Positions 1 through 4,855 of a stretch of 6,486 nt of DNA are shown here, one piece after another. Numbering within the stretch: position 1 is the first letter of the stretch; every line of letters begins with the position of its first letter. Source of the stretch: Coprococcus_A sp051877705 (GTDB lineage Bacteria > Bacillota > Clostridia > Lachnospirales > Lachnospiraceae); contig JBJEJD010000005.1 of assembly GCA_051877705.1 (NCBI GenBank), forward strand, positions 1 to 6,486, read 5' to 3'. The notes beneath the pieces are model-generated. The model had not been told where the DNA came from, did no database searches, and was given only the letters and a program-made list of their open reading frames with translations. Position numbers and translations under genes: made by a program.

Positions 1-75
1 ATGGAAAAGAATCCGGAATTCAGTGAAAAAATAGGTATCCGGAATAAATCCGGAATGAAACCGGCAAAAGGGTAA
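1..75 (+). CDS. possible C-terminal tail of an upstream gene (partial)
   Basis: Of the three forward frames, only the one beginning at base 1 stays open. It encodes 24 polar, basic residues (ending KPAKG) and stops with TAA at 73-75, 18 bases before the exonuclease start. The other two frames stop near 26 and 34. This fits the 3' end of a gene that begins before the window, with the ATG at base 1 being a chance internal Met. It could equally be untranslated spacer, because no domain can be recognised in so short a piece. The nine-base word ATCCGGAAT occurs three times here, each time in a different reading frame. Confidence 0.3.
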   Translation: MEKNPEFSEKIGIRNKSGMKPAKG

Positions 76-93
76 AGACAGAGGGAGAAGAGT

Positions 94-762
94 ATGAAAT
101 ACATTGTAATTGATTTGGAAATGAATGCATTGGATAAAAAATATGCAGAAGAAAAGCAGGTCTGTGGCAGAGAAATCATTCAAATAGGCGCTGTTTTGCT
201 GGATGAGCAGTATCAGGAGATCAGTTCCTTTAATACGCTGGTAAAACCTCAATATAATGAACGGATTGAAGGTAAGATTGAGAATCTAACCGGCATAAAG
301 ACGGAAATGGTGCAGAATGCTCCAAATTTCAGGGAGGCCCTTGAAATGTTTTTTACCTGGTGTCATAATATAAAAGATAGTATTCAGATTTATCAATGGA
401 GTGAATCTGATTGCGAACAGATCATCAGGGAACTGGAATTGAAGAAGATTCATCCGGAGCCGGAGGATGCCGGATTATTGCAGGGGTTTCAGGACTTTCA
501 GAAAGAATATGGAGACACACTTGGGATATCAAGGGCTTTATCATTAAAGGATGCTGTGATGTATACAGGAGTAGATTTTTCAGGAAGAGAGCACAATGCG
601 CTGGATGACGCGAAGAATACGGCCGCTTTACTGAGAATTGTCCGGGTTCCGGAACTTTGTAAAGCGGCACTGGAAAATGTAATCGATGCTTTCAGTACCA
701 AGACGGTAGGAACGTCATTGGGAGATTTATTTCATTTTGAAGAATTCAGAATATCAGCCTAA
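94..762 (+). CDS. DEDDh-family 3'-5' exonuclease (ERI-1/KapD-like)
   Basis: This is a 222-residue cytoplasmic nuclease predicted to remove nucleotides from 3' ends using two metal ions. The whole protein is one DnaQ/RNase T-type exonuclease fold. Exo I is VIDLEMN with Asp7 and Glu9. Exo II is the WSESDCEQ segment with Asp106. Exo III is HNALDDA with His167 and Asp172, so the D-E-D-D-h set is complete. DLEMN and the compact size resemble the ERI-1/KapD subgroup rather than the polymerase III epsilon subunit, and no polymerase or helicase domain is attached. Whether RNA or DNA is the substrate cannot be told from sequence. The start is supported by a purine-rich GAGGGAGAAG just upstream and by MKYIVIDLE, the usual beginning of the fold. 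The next gene begins 15 bases after the stop, so the two are probably co-transcribed. Confidence 0.88.
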   Translation: MKYIVIDLEMNALDKKYAEEKQVCGREIIQIGAVLLDEQYQEISSFNTLVKPQYNERIEGKIENLTGIKTEMVQNAPNFREALEMFFTWCHNIKDSIQIYQWSESDCEQIIRELELKKIHPEPEDAGLLQGFQDFQKEYGDTLGISRALSLKDAVMYTGVDFSGREHNALDDAKNTAALLRIVRVPELCKAALENVIDAFSTKTVGTSLGDLFHFEEFRISA

Positions 763-777
763 TGGAGGAAGAGAAAT

Positions 778-993
778 ATGTTATCACTTTTATTTGCAAT
801 ATGTATGATATGGATATTTGGTAAATTATTTATTTTTGGTATTAAAGCAGCCTGGGGAATATCAAAGTTTCTGATAACGGTTGTATTACTGCCGCTGATT
901 CTGATCGGAATGGTAGTTGGCGGGTTATTATATTTAGCATTCCCAATCCTGATAATACTTGGGATTATATCTTTGATTTCGACAAAAGCGTAA
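778..993 (+). CDS. small hydrophobic membrane protein, function unknown
   Basis: This 71-residue protein is almost entirely apolar. A first membrane segment spans about residues 2-22. A short GIKAAWGISK stretch (residues 21-30) follows, with a Lys at each side. A continuous hydrophobic run from about 31 to 67 is long enough for two more spans with a tight turn near Gly48-Gly49. I do not recognise a family and see no catalytic motif, and the charge is too low for a toxin-like amphipathic helix to be argued. Translation is well supported: GGAGG at 764-768 lies nine bases before ATG, and the gap to the exonuclease stop is only 15 bases. A terminator follows at 1036, making this the last gene of the exonuclease operon. 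Its role may be linked to the exonuclease only by position. Confidence 0.7.
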   Translation: MLSLLFAICMIWIFGKLFIFGIKAAWGISKFLITVVLLPLILIGMVVGGLLYLAFPILIILGIISLISTKA

Positions 994-1035
994 TCTGTTT
1001 GTAAAGGTCAGCAATAGTGGTTTATCTGTTTTTCT

Positions 1036-1062
1036 GCCGAAGCATTGAGCTTCGGCTTTCTT
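1036..1062 (+). terminator. Rho-independent terminator of the exonuclease operon
   Basis: An uninterrupted 8-bp stem, GCCGAAGC (1036-1043) pairing with GCTTCGGC (1049-1056), encloses a 5-base loop and is followed by TTTCTT. It lies 43 bases after the stop of the small membrane protein and before the next promoter, so it separates the two transcription units. The U-tract is broken by one C, so some read-through is possible. Confidence 0.8.
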
Positions 1063-1073
1063 CATAATAGGGC

Positions 1074-1101
1074 TTGAAGTATACAAAAGATTTTATATAA
1101 T
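1074..1101 (+). promoter_or_regulatory. predicted SigA-type promoter of the rhodanese lipoprotein/regulator operon
   Basis: A perfect -10 TATAAT at 1096-1101 is preceded at a 16-base spacing by TTGAAG (1074-1079), which matches the -35 consensus at its first four positions. Initiation would be near 1108, giving a leader of about 34 bases. An AAAGGAAG ribosome site lies at 1128-1135, ahead of the ATG at 1142. I see no clear dyad over this promoter. Confidence 0.6.
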
Positions 1102-1141
1102 AAAGATATCGACTGTGGATTGAAACAAAAGGAAGATAATA

Positions 1142-1552
1142 ATGAAGAGAATATGGATTATTTTGGCAGCCCTGTTTTTAATGATGTTTGGAATGACAGG
1201 GTGCCGCCCGGCAGAACAGAATGAGACAGGTACAGGAACAGCAGCAGAGGTCATTACAGCAGAACAGGCAAAGGAAATCATGGAGCGGAATGAGGATTGT
1301 GTCATTTTGGATGTACGTGATCAGAGCGAATACGAAGAAGGGCATATTGAAGGGGCGATTCTGATTCCTTATACAGAAATTGAAAACAGGGCAGATGAGG
1401 TGCTGAAAGATAAGGATCAGCTGATTCTGGTGTACTGCAGGAGTGGGAGGCGCAGCGCGATTGCAGCAAAATGCCTGACGGATATGGGCTATACCAATGT
1501 AAAAGATTTTGGCGGTATGATTGACTGGCCATATGAAGTGGTCACAGAGTAG
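1142..1552 (+). CDS. rhodanese-domain lipoprotein
   Basis: This is a 136-residue, membrane-anchored sulfurtransferase facing outside the cell. Residues 1-20 form a lipoprotein signal peptide (MKRIW, then a hydrophobic core), and the lipobox MTGC puts the lipidated cysteine at Cys21. A polar linker reaches about residue 36, and a single rhodanese domain fills the rest. The domain shows VILDVRDQSEYEEGHIEGAILIP (written here as two parts, VILDVRD at 54-60 and EYEEGHI at 63-69). The active-site loop is CRSGRRS with nucleophile Cys99, and the C-terminal element is GYTNVKDFGGM. Cys99 would carry a persulfide. The arginine-rich loop resembles thiosulfate- or polysulfide-binding types, but the substrate is inferred. 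The Crp/Fnr regulator starts 40 bases downstream with no terminator between, so they are likely co-transcribed. The chain is complete with no frameshift. Confidence 0.87.
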   Translation: MKRIWIILAALFLMMFGMTGCRPAEQNETGTGTAAEVITAEQAKEIMERNEDCVILDVRDQSEYEEGHIEGAILIPYTEIENRADEVLKDKDQLILVYCRSGRRSAIAAKCLTDMGYTNVKDFGGMIDWPYEVVTE

Positions 1553-1592
1553 ATTGTTTTTATTGGAATGTTTTTATTTGGAGGAAGCAGTG

Positions 1593-2252
1593 ATGGATTT
1601 TTCAGATTATTTTCCGGTTTGGAATCAGCTTACACCGGCGCAGCAGAGGCGGCTATCCGGAAGCCTGTCGGAACGTACTGCGAAAAAAGGTTCTATTATC
1701 CATAATGGAGGTATGGAATGTACAGGCTTATTATTGGTCAGATCGGGTCAGCTTCGGGCCTATATTTTATCAGAGGCGGGGAGGGAAATAACCCTGTACC
1801 GCTTGTTTGACAGGGATATCTGTCTCTTTTCCGCATCCTGCATGATGCATTCCATTCAGTTTGATATAACGATTGAAGCTGAGAAGGATACAGAATTCTG
1901 GCTTATTCCACCTGAAGTATATAAAAACATCATGGAAGAATCCGCTCCTGTGGCCAATTATACCAATGAGATTATGGCAAGCAGGTTTTCAGAAGTCATG
2001 TGGCTCATTGAACAGATTTTATGGAAAAGTCTGGATAAAAGAGTGGCTGCTTTTTTACTGGAAGAGGCATCTATCGAGGGAACAGAACGGCTAAAAATCA
2101 CTCACGAAACGATTGCGAACCATTTGGGGACTCACCGTGAAGTCATCACAAGGATGCTCCGTTATCTGCAAAGTGAAGGTATGGTGAAATTAAGCCGGGG
2201 AACGGTGGAAATTTTAGATGAGAAAAAATTGGAAGAACTGCAGGAATTGTAG
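1593..2252 (+). CDS. Crp/Fnr-family transcriptional regulator
   Basis: This is a 219-residue cytoplasmic regulator with a cyclic-nucleotide-binding-type beta-barrel (about 10-120), a long dimerisation helix (about 122-160) and a C-terminal winged helix (about 165-205). The recognition segment HLGTHREVITRML places Arg182, Glu183 and Arg187 where CRP has Arg180, Glu181 and Arg185, so GTGA half-sites are expected. The barrel lacks the FNR N-terminal iron-sulfur cysteines. It also lacks the classical cAMP-pocket motif, so neither ligand is supported. It has three cysteines (43, 77, 83), and DICLFSASC carries two of them, six residues apart. I chose ATG 1593 because GGAGG (1580-1584) sits eight bases ahead. 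An in-frame ATG at 1521 would add 24 residues overlapping the lipoprotein gene and has no such site. Likely targets are the sulfur genes around it. Confidence 0.88.
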   Translation: MDFSDYFPVWNQLTPAQQRRLSGSLSERTAKKGSIIHNGGMECTGLLLVRSGQLRAYILSEAGREITLYRLFDRDICLFSASCMMHSIQFDITIEAEKDTEFWLIPPEVYKNIMEESAPVANYTNEIMASRFSEVMWLIEQILWKSLDKRVAAFLLEEASIEGTERLKITHETIANHLGTHREVITRMLRYLQSEGMVKLSRGTVEILDEKKLEELQEL

Positions 2253-2254
2253 AA

Positions 2255-2300
2255 AAACCTCTCCGTATTGCATGAGAATTGCATGGAAACGGAGAGGTTT
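2255..2300. terminator. bidirectional Rho-independent terminator between convergent operons
   Basis: A perfect 12-bp stem, AAACCTCTCCGT (2255-2266) with ACGGAGAGGTTT (2289-2300), is flanked by T-rich sequence on both sides: TTTCTTTTATT on the + strand and TTTTTC on the - strand. It fills most of the 56 bases between the regulator and reductase stop codons, so it should end both operons. The 22-base loop holds a direct repeat ATTGCATG (2267-2274 and 2279-2286), which could form a small inner TGCA/TGCA pairing. Confidence 0.9.
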
Positions 2301-2308
2301 CTTTTATT

Positions 2309-4000
2309 CTACTGATCCATTCCACAGGCTGATGCTGTTTCAATCAGGGACCGGTCATTTATTACTGCTTCATAAAAACGGAAACCACCGGAAAAATTAT
2401 AGGTATCAAAGCCATTGCCTGACAGGATTCTTGAAGCTATGTAGCTGCGCAGACCGCTCTGGCAGATGACATAAACGGGTTTTCCCGGCTCAATTTCATC
2501 AAGTCGTTCTCTGAGCTCATCCACCGGAATGTTTTTAAAATCGGCAAGATGTCCGCGATGATATTCCGCTGCAGTCCGGGTATCTAACAATGTTACACTG
2601 CCATCGTGAGGAAGCTCTGGGATGTCTTCTAAAAACCACTGCTTCAATTGGCCGTTTGCAATATTATCAATCATGAAGCCTGCCATATTGACAGGGTCTT
2701 TGGCAGATGAATAAGGCGGCGCATAGGCGAGATCAAGATCTTTCAGCTGCGTTGCCTTCATGCCTGCCTGGATTGCGGCAGCCAGTACATCGATTCGTTT
2801 ATCCACACCTTCATAACCCACAATCTGAGCACCCAGCAGACGATAAGTATCTTTTTCGAATACCACTTTCATGGTCATTACTTTGCCGCCAGGGTAATAG
2901 CCGGCATGACTCATTGGTGAAAGAATCACCTTGTCCGTATCGATTCCGGCTTTTTTGGCATTTGTCTCATTGAGGCCGGTTGTTGCTGCTGTCAGATCAA
3001 ATACCTTGATGACAGAGCTTCCCAGGGATCCCTGATATCTGCTGTCTCCGCCGCATATATTGTCTGCAGCGATACGTCCCTGTTTATTGGCAGGACCTGC
3101 CAGAGAAATCAAAGCGTCCTGACCGGATACATAGTGTTTTACCTGTACGGCATCACCCACAGCATAGATATCCGGAATCGATGTTTCCATCCGGTTGTTG
3201 ACGATGATGCTGCCTTTGATTCCAAGTTTCATCCCTGCTTCTCTGGCAAGTGTTGTATCCGGTGTCACACCGATGGCAAGAACAACCATATCGGCATGAA
3301 GAGGCGCTTCATCCTTTAAGAGTACATCTACACCGCCGTCTTTTTCTTCGAATCCTTCGACGGTATGACCCAGTGCCAGTGTCACGCCGTGCTTCCGCAT
3401 TTCATTGTGGATAAAAGAGGCCATATCTGCATCAAAAGGATTCATTAACTGTTTCGGGCGCTGCACAATAGTTACGTCCATTCCCAGTTCCCGGAGATTT
3501 TCTGCCAGTTCCAGTCCGATGAAACCGCCGCCCGCCAGTATGGCTGATTTCGGCTGATTTTTATTGATGTATTCCTTAATTCGGAATGTGTCTTCTACAG
3601 TACGAAGTGTAAATAACTGACTGATTCCAACTCCCGGAAGTCTTGGCTGGGTTGGTTTTGCTCCGGGAGAAAGGATCAGCTTGTCATAGCTTTCTTCAAA
3701 TATCTCCCCGGATTCCAGATTTTTTACAGAGACTGTTTTTCGGTCAGGGTTGATGGCGGTCACCTCATGGTGTACCTTCATATTCACCCGAAAACGGGTA
3801 AAGAAGCTTTCCGGACTCTGTAATGTCAAGTTGTCTTCATCTGTAATCACATCACCGATATAATAGGGAAGACCGCAGTTGGCATAAGAGATATAGCCTG
3901 ATCTTTCAAATACGGTGATTTCTGCCTGTTCATCTAACCTTCGGATCCTTGCTGCGGCAGTTGCTCCGCCGGCCACGCCGCCTACAATCACAACCTTCAT
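2309..4000 (-). CDS. CoA-disulfide reductase / NAD(P)H-dependent persulfide reductase with C-terminal rhodanese domain
   Basis: This 563-residue fusion of a flavin disulfide reductase and a rhodanese domain has the architecture of the CoADR-RHD and Npsr enzymes. Those reduce CoA disulfide or CoA/glutathione persulfides, releasing sulfide. FAD binds at VIVGGVAGGATAA (4-16) and at PDIYAVGDA (276-284). The single redox cysteine is Cys42 in SYANCGLPYYIG. The NAD(P) motif is AGGGFIGLELAENL (156-169). The CoADR-type tyrosine segments are AGYYPG (366-371) and YAPPYSSAKDP (426-436). The rhodanese domain covers about 460-555 with loop CQSGLRS and nucleophile Cys513. The start at 4000 lies one base after the stop of the preceding rhodanese gene and follows GGAAAGGTGG. 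An in-frame ATG at 4033 would add 11 residues inside that gene and was not chosen. At the end of NAD(P) strand beta-2, where NADH enzymes often have Glu, this one has Gln180-Arg181. Confidence 0.9.
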   Translation of the reverse strand: MKVVIVGGVAGGATAAARIRRLDEQAEITVFERSGYISYANCGLPYYIGDVITDEDNLTLQSPESFFTRFRVNMKVHHEVTAINPDRKTVSVKNLESGEIFEESYDKLILSPGAKPTQPRLPGVGISQLFTLRTVEDTFRIKEYINKNQPKSAILAGGGFIGLELAENLRELGMDVTIVQRPKQLMNPFDADMASFIHNEMRKHGVTLALGHTVEGFEEKDGGVDVLLKDEAPLHADMVVLAIGVTPDTTLAREAGMKLGIKGSIIVNNRMETSIPDIYAVGDAVQVKHYVSGQDALISLAGPANKQGRIAADNICGGDSRYQGSLGSSVIKVFDLTAATTGLNETNAKKAGIDTDKVILSPMSHAGYYPGGKVMTMKVVFEKDTYRLLGAQIVGYEGVDKRIDVLAAAIQAGMKATQLKDLDLAYAPPYSSAKDPVNMAGFMIDNIANGQLKQWFLEDIPELPHDGSVTLLDTRTAAEYHRGHLADFKNIPVDELRERLDEIEPGKPVYVICQSGLRSYIASRILSGNGFDTYNFSGGFRFYEAVINDRSLIETASACGMDQ

Positions 4001-4001
4001 C

Positions 4002-4322
4002 TTATCGTTCCACCTTTCCATTATAGGAAGCAATGCCGCCTATATTTTTTACTTTTGTATACCCCATTTTCTGTAATGCGCTGACTGCCTGCCGGCTCCT
4101 GGAACCGCTGTAGCAATACACAAAGAGAGGCGTATCTTTATTGTCTGTTACCTGTGTTATCCTGTTAATGGTTTGCAAAGGGACGTTTCTACTGTTGGGT
4201 ATATGCCCCTCCCTGTATTCCTCAGGTGTACGTACATCCAACAGGATGGCTCCTTTTAAACCGCTGTATTCTATTACTCCCTGATTTATATCAGACTTTT
4301 TTATAAAATCCAGAAATCCCAT
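4002..4322 (-). CDS. single-domain rhodanese, cytoplasmic
   Basis: This 106-residue sulfurtransferase is a lone rhodanese domain with no signal peptide or membrane segment, so it acts in the cytoplasm. Visible motifs are AILLDVRTPEEYREGHIP (25-42), the active loop CYSGSRS with nucleophile Cys70, and MGYTKVKNIGGI near the C-terminus, the same signature as the other two rhodanese domains of this window. Cys70 is the only cysteine, so the enzyme would cycle through a persulfide and pass the sulfur to an external thiol. The adjacent thioredoxin or the downstream flavoprotein are natural partners. Its AGGAGG ribosome site overlaps the stop codon of the thioredoxin gene, nine bases away, and its own stop lies one base before the reductase start. 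This indicates tight translational coupling. The donor (thiosulfate, polysulfide or low-molecular-weight persulfide) cannot be read from sequence. Confidence 0.88.
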   Translation of the reverse strand: MGFLDFIKKSDINQGVIEYSGLKGAILLDVRTPEEYREGHIPNSRNVPLQTINRITQVTDNKDTPLFVYCYSGSRSRQAVSALQKMGYTKVKNIGGIASYNGKVER

Positions 4323-4331
4323 GACTGCCTC

Positions 4332-4637
4332 CTATAACATGCCTAAAATCTGACTTTTAGGTCTTGCGCCAACTGCCCGGTTTACAAGTTTTCCCTGCTT
4401 GATGACGGCCAGAGTAGGAATGCTCATGATGTTAAATTGTCTTGCCAGCTCCGGCTGCTCATCCACGTTGATTTTTCCGACTTTAATATCCGGACGTTCA
4501 TTTGCGATTTCTTCCACAATAGGAGAGACCATACGGCAAGGCCCGCACCATGGTGCCCAGAAATCCAATAAAACCGTCTGATCTGACTGCATAACCTCTG
4601 ACTGAAAATTGTTTATATTAATATTAATAACTGACAT
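4332..4637 (-). CDS. trxA: thioredoxin
   Basis: This is a 101-residue classical thioredoxin, the small dithiol carrier that reduces disulfides and persulfides in the cytoplasm. It has the complete fold: VLLDFWAPWCGPC with catalytic Cys31 and Cys34 and buried Asp25, the SIPT cis-proline at Pro74, and a C-terminal VGARPKSQILGML. These are its only cysteines. I chose the ATG at 4637 because AAGGAGG lies nine bases ahead. An in-frame ATG at 4661 would add MMIRRKKH, but the ribosome site would then fall inside the coding region. It is the first gene of a three-gene operon with a rhodanese and the CoA-disulfide reductase-rhodanese fusion. That suggests this copy serves sulfane-sulfur reduction rather than being the general housekeeping thioredoxin. 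No thioredoxin reductase is in the window. Confidence 0.93.
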   Translation of the reverse strand: MSVINININNFQSEVMQSDQTVLLDFWAPWCGPCRMVSPIVEEIANERPDIKVGKINVDEQPELARQFNIMSIPTLAVIKQGKLVNRAVGARPKSQILGML

Positions 4638-4656
4638 ATGTTTTTTCCTCCTTATC

Positions 4657-4673
4657 ATCATCTGTTTGATGAT
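4657..4673. promoter_or_regulatory. dyad at the transcription start of the thioredoxin operon
   Basis: ATCATC and GATGAT (4657-4662 and 4668-4673) form a perfect 6-bp inverted repeat around five bases. It straddles the predicted start point near 4670 on the - strand and lies just ahead of the ribosome site. It could be a repressor operator or, in RNA, a small 5' hairpin that stabilises the message. It is AT-rich and short, so chance is possible. Confidence 0.35.
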
Positions 4674-4676
4674 TCT

Positions 4677-4705
4677 ATTATAACCTATAATTTCTTTTTT
4701 TCTGT
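4677..4705 (-). promoter_or_regulatory. predicted promoter of the thioredoxin-rhodanese-reductase operon
   Basis: On the - strand a perfect -10 TATAAT lies at 4682-4677. At the normal 17-base spacing the -35 position (4705-4700) reads ACAGAA, a very poor match to TTGACA. Initiation near 4670 gives a leader of about 33 bases. A good -10 with a poor -35 is typical of activator-dependent promoters, and a GTGA/TCAC dyad lies directly over and upstream of the -35 position. Confidence 0.6.
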
Positions 4706-4716
4706 GATGTTATCAC
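4704..4716. promoter_or_regulatory. candidate Crp/Fnr-type operator, GTGAT-N3-ATCAC
   Basis: GTGAT (4704-4708) and ATCAC (4712-4716) are perfect inverted half-sites around GTT. The centre at 4710 is about 40 bases upstream of the predicted start of the thioredoxin operon, close to the -41.5 typical of class II Crp/Fnr activation. The half-site GTGA is the one expected for the recognition helix of the regulator at 1593-2252. One reservation is that the half-sites are one base closer than in standard CRP (GTGA-N6-TCAC) or FNR (TGAT-N4-ATCA) sites. Confidence 0.45.
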
Positions 4717-4719
4717 TAT

Positions 4720-4734
4720 TTGGAAAGTTTTCAA
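4720..4734. promoter_or_regulatory. upstream imperfect dyad TTGgAAA-G-TTTtCAA
   Basis: This is a 15-base inverted repeat with one mismatched pair (4723 against 4731), lying three bases beyond the GTGAT-N3-ATCAC dyad. It is centred roughly 57 bases upstream of the predicted thioredoxin operon start. It may be a second operator or simply an AT-rich upstream element. No regulator can be assigned. Confidence 0.3.
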
Positions 4735-4762
4735 TAAATCAAGTGACTGTGCTTCTCGTGCT

Positions 4763-4776
4763 TGCATAACTATGCA
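4763..4776. promoter_or_regulatory. dyad TGCATA-AC-TATGCA over the -35 position of the DUF188 promoter
   Basis: A perfect 6-2-6 inverted repeat ends exactly where the -35 hexamer of the downstream extended -10 promoter would be (4771-4776). This is a position where a bound protein would block or replace -35 contacts. It is distinct in sequence from the dyads of the divergent thioredoxin promoter, so a different regulator is implied if it is functional. Confidence 0.35.
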
Positions 4777-4790
4777 GGAATAGAGATTTC

Positions 4791-4799
4791 TGATATAAT
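4791..4799 (+). promoter_or_regulatory. extended -10 promoter of the DUF188 operon
   Basis: TGATATAAT (4791-4799) is a perfect extended -10 (TGn before TATAAT). The -35 position, TATGCA, is poor, which an extended -10 can tolerate. Initiation near 4806 would leave a leader of about 50 bases to the ATG at 4856. Confidence 0.6.
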
Positions 4800-4855
4800 A
4801 TTTTTAGTGGCAGACGGACGTTCAATATTACGGAATGAATAGAAGGAAAGATGAG

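Noticed and set aside
1538..1545. GTGGTCAC as a Crp/Fnr-type site before the regulator gene
   Set aside because: The half-sites are only three bases each and lie within the lipoprotein coding sequence. No promoter elements are placed to use it.
1521..1592. N-terminal extension of the Crp/Fnr regulator from an upstream ATG
   Set aside because: It overlaps the lipoprotein gene and has no ribosome site, while ATG 1593 has GGAGG at the right distance and gives a normal family N-terminus.
2707..3319. Forward-strand reading frames opposite the reductase gene
   Set aside because: They lie antisense to a complete flavoprotein with all motifs, and their products are Pro/His/Ser-rich with no recognisable domain or ribosome site.
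4638..4661. Eight-residue N-terminal extension of thioredoxin
   Set aside because: The AAGGAGG ribosome site for ATG 4637 lies inside it, and the extension is not thioredoxin-like.
4686..4691. A forward-strand -10 (TATAAT) in the thioredoxin/DUF188 intergenic region
   Set aside because: No -35-like sequence is found at a suitable distance upstream, and a better extended -10 lies closer to the DUF188 gene.
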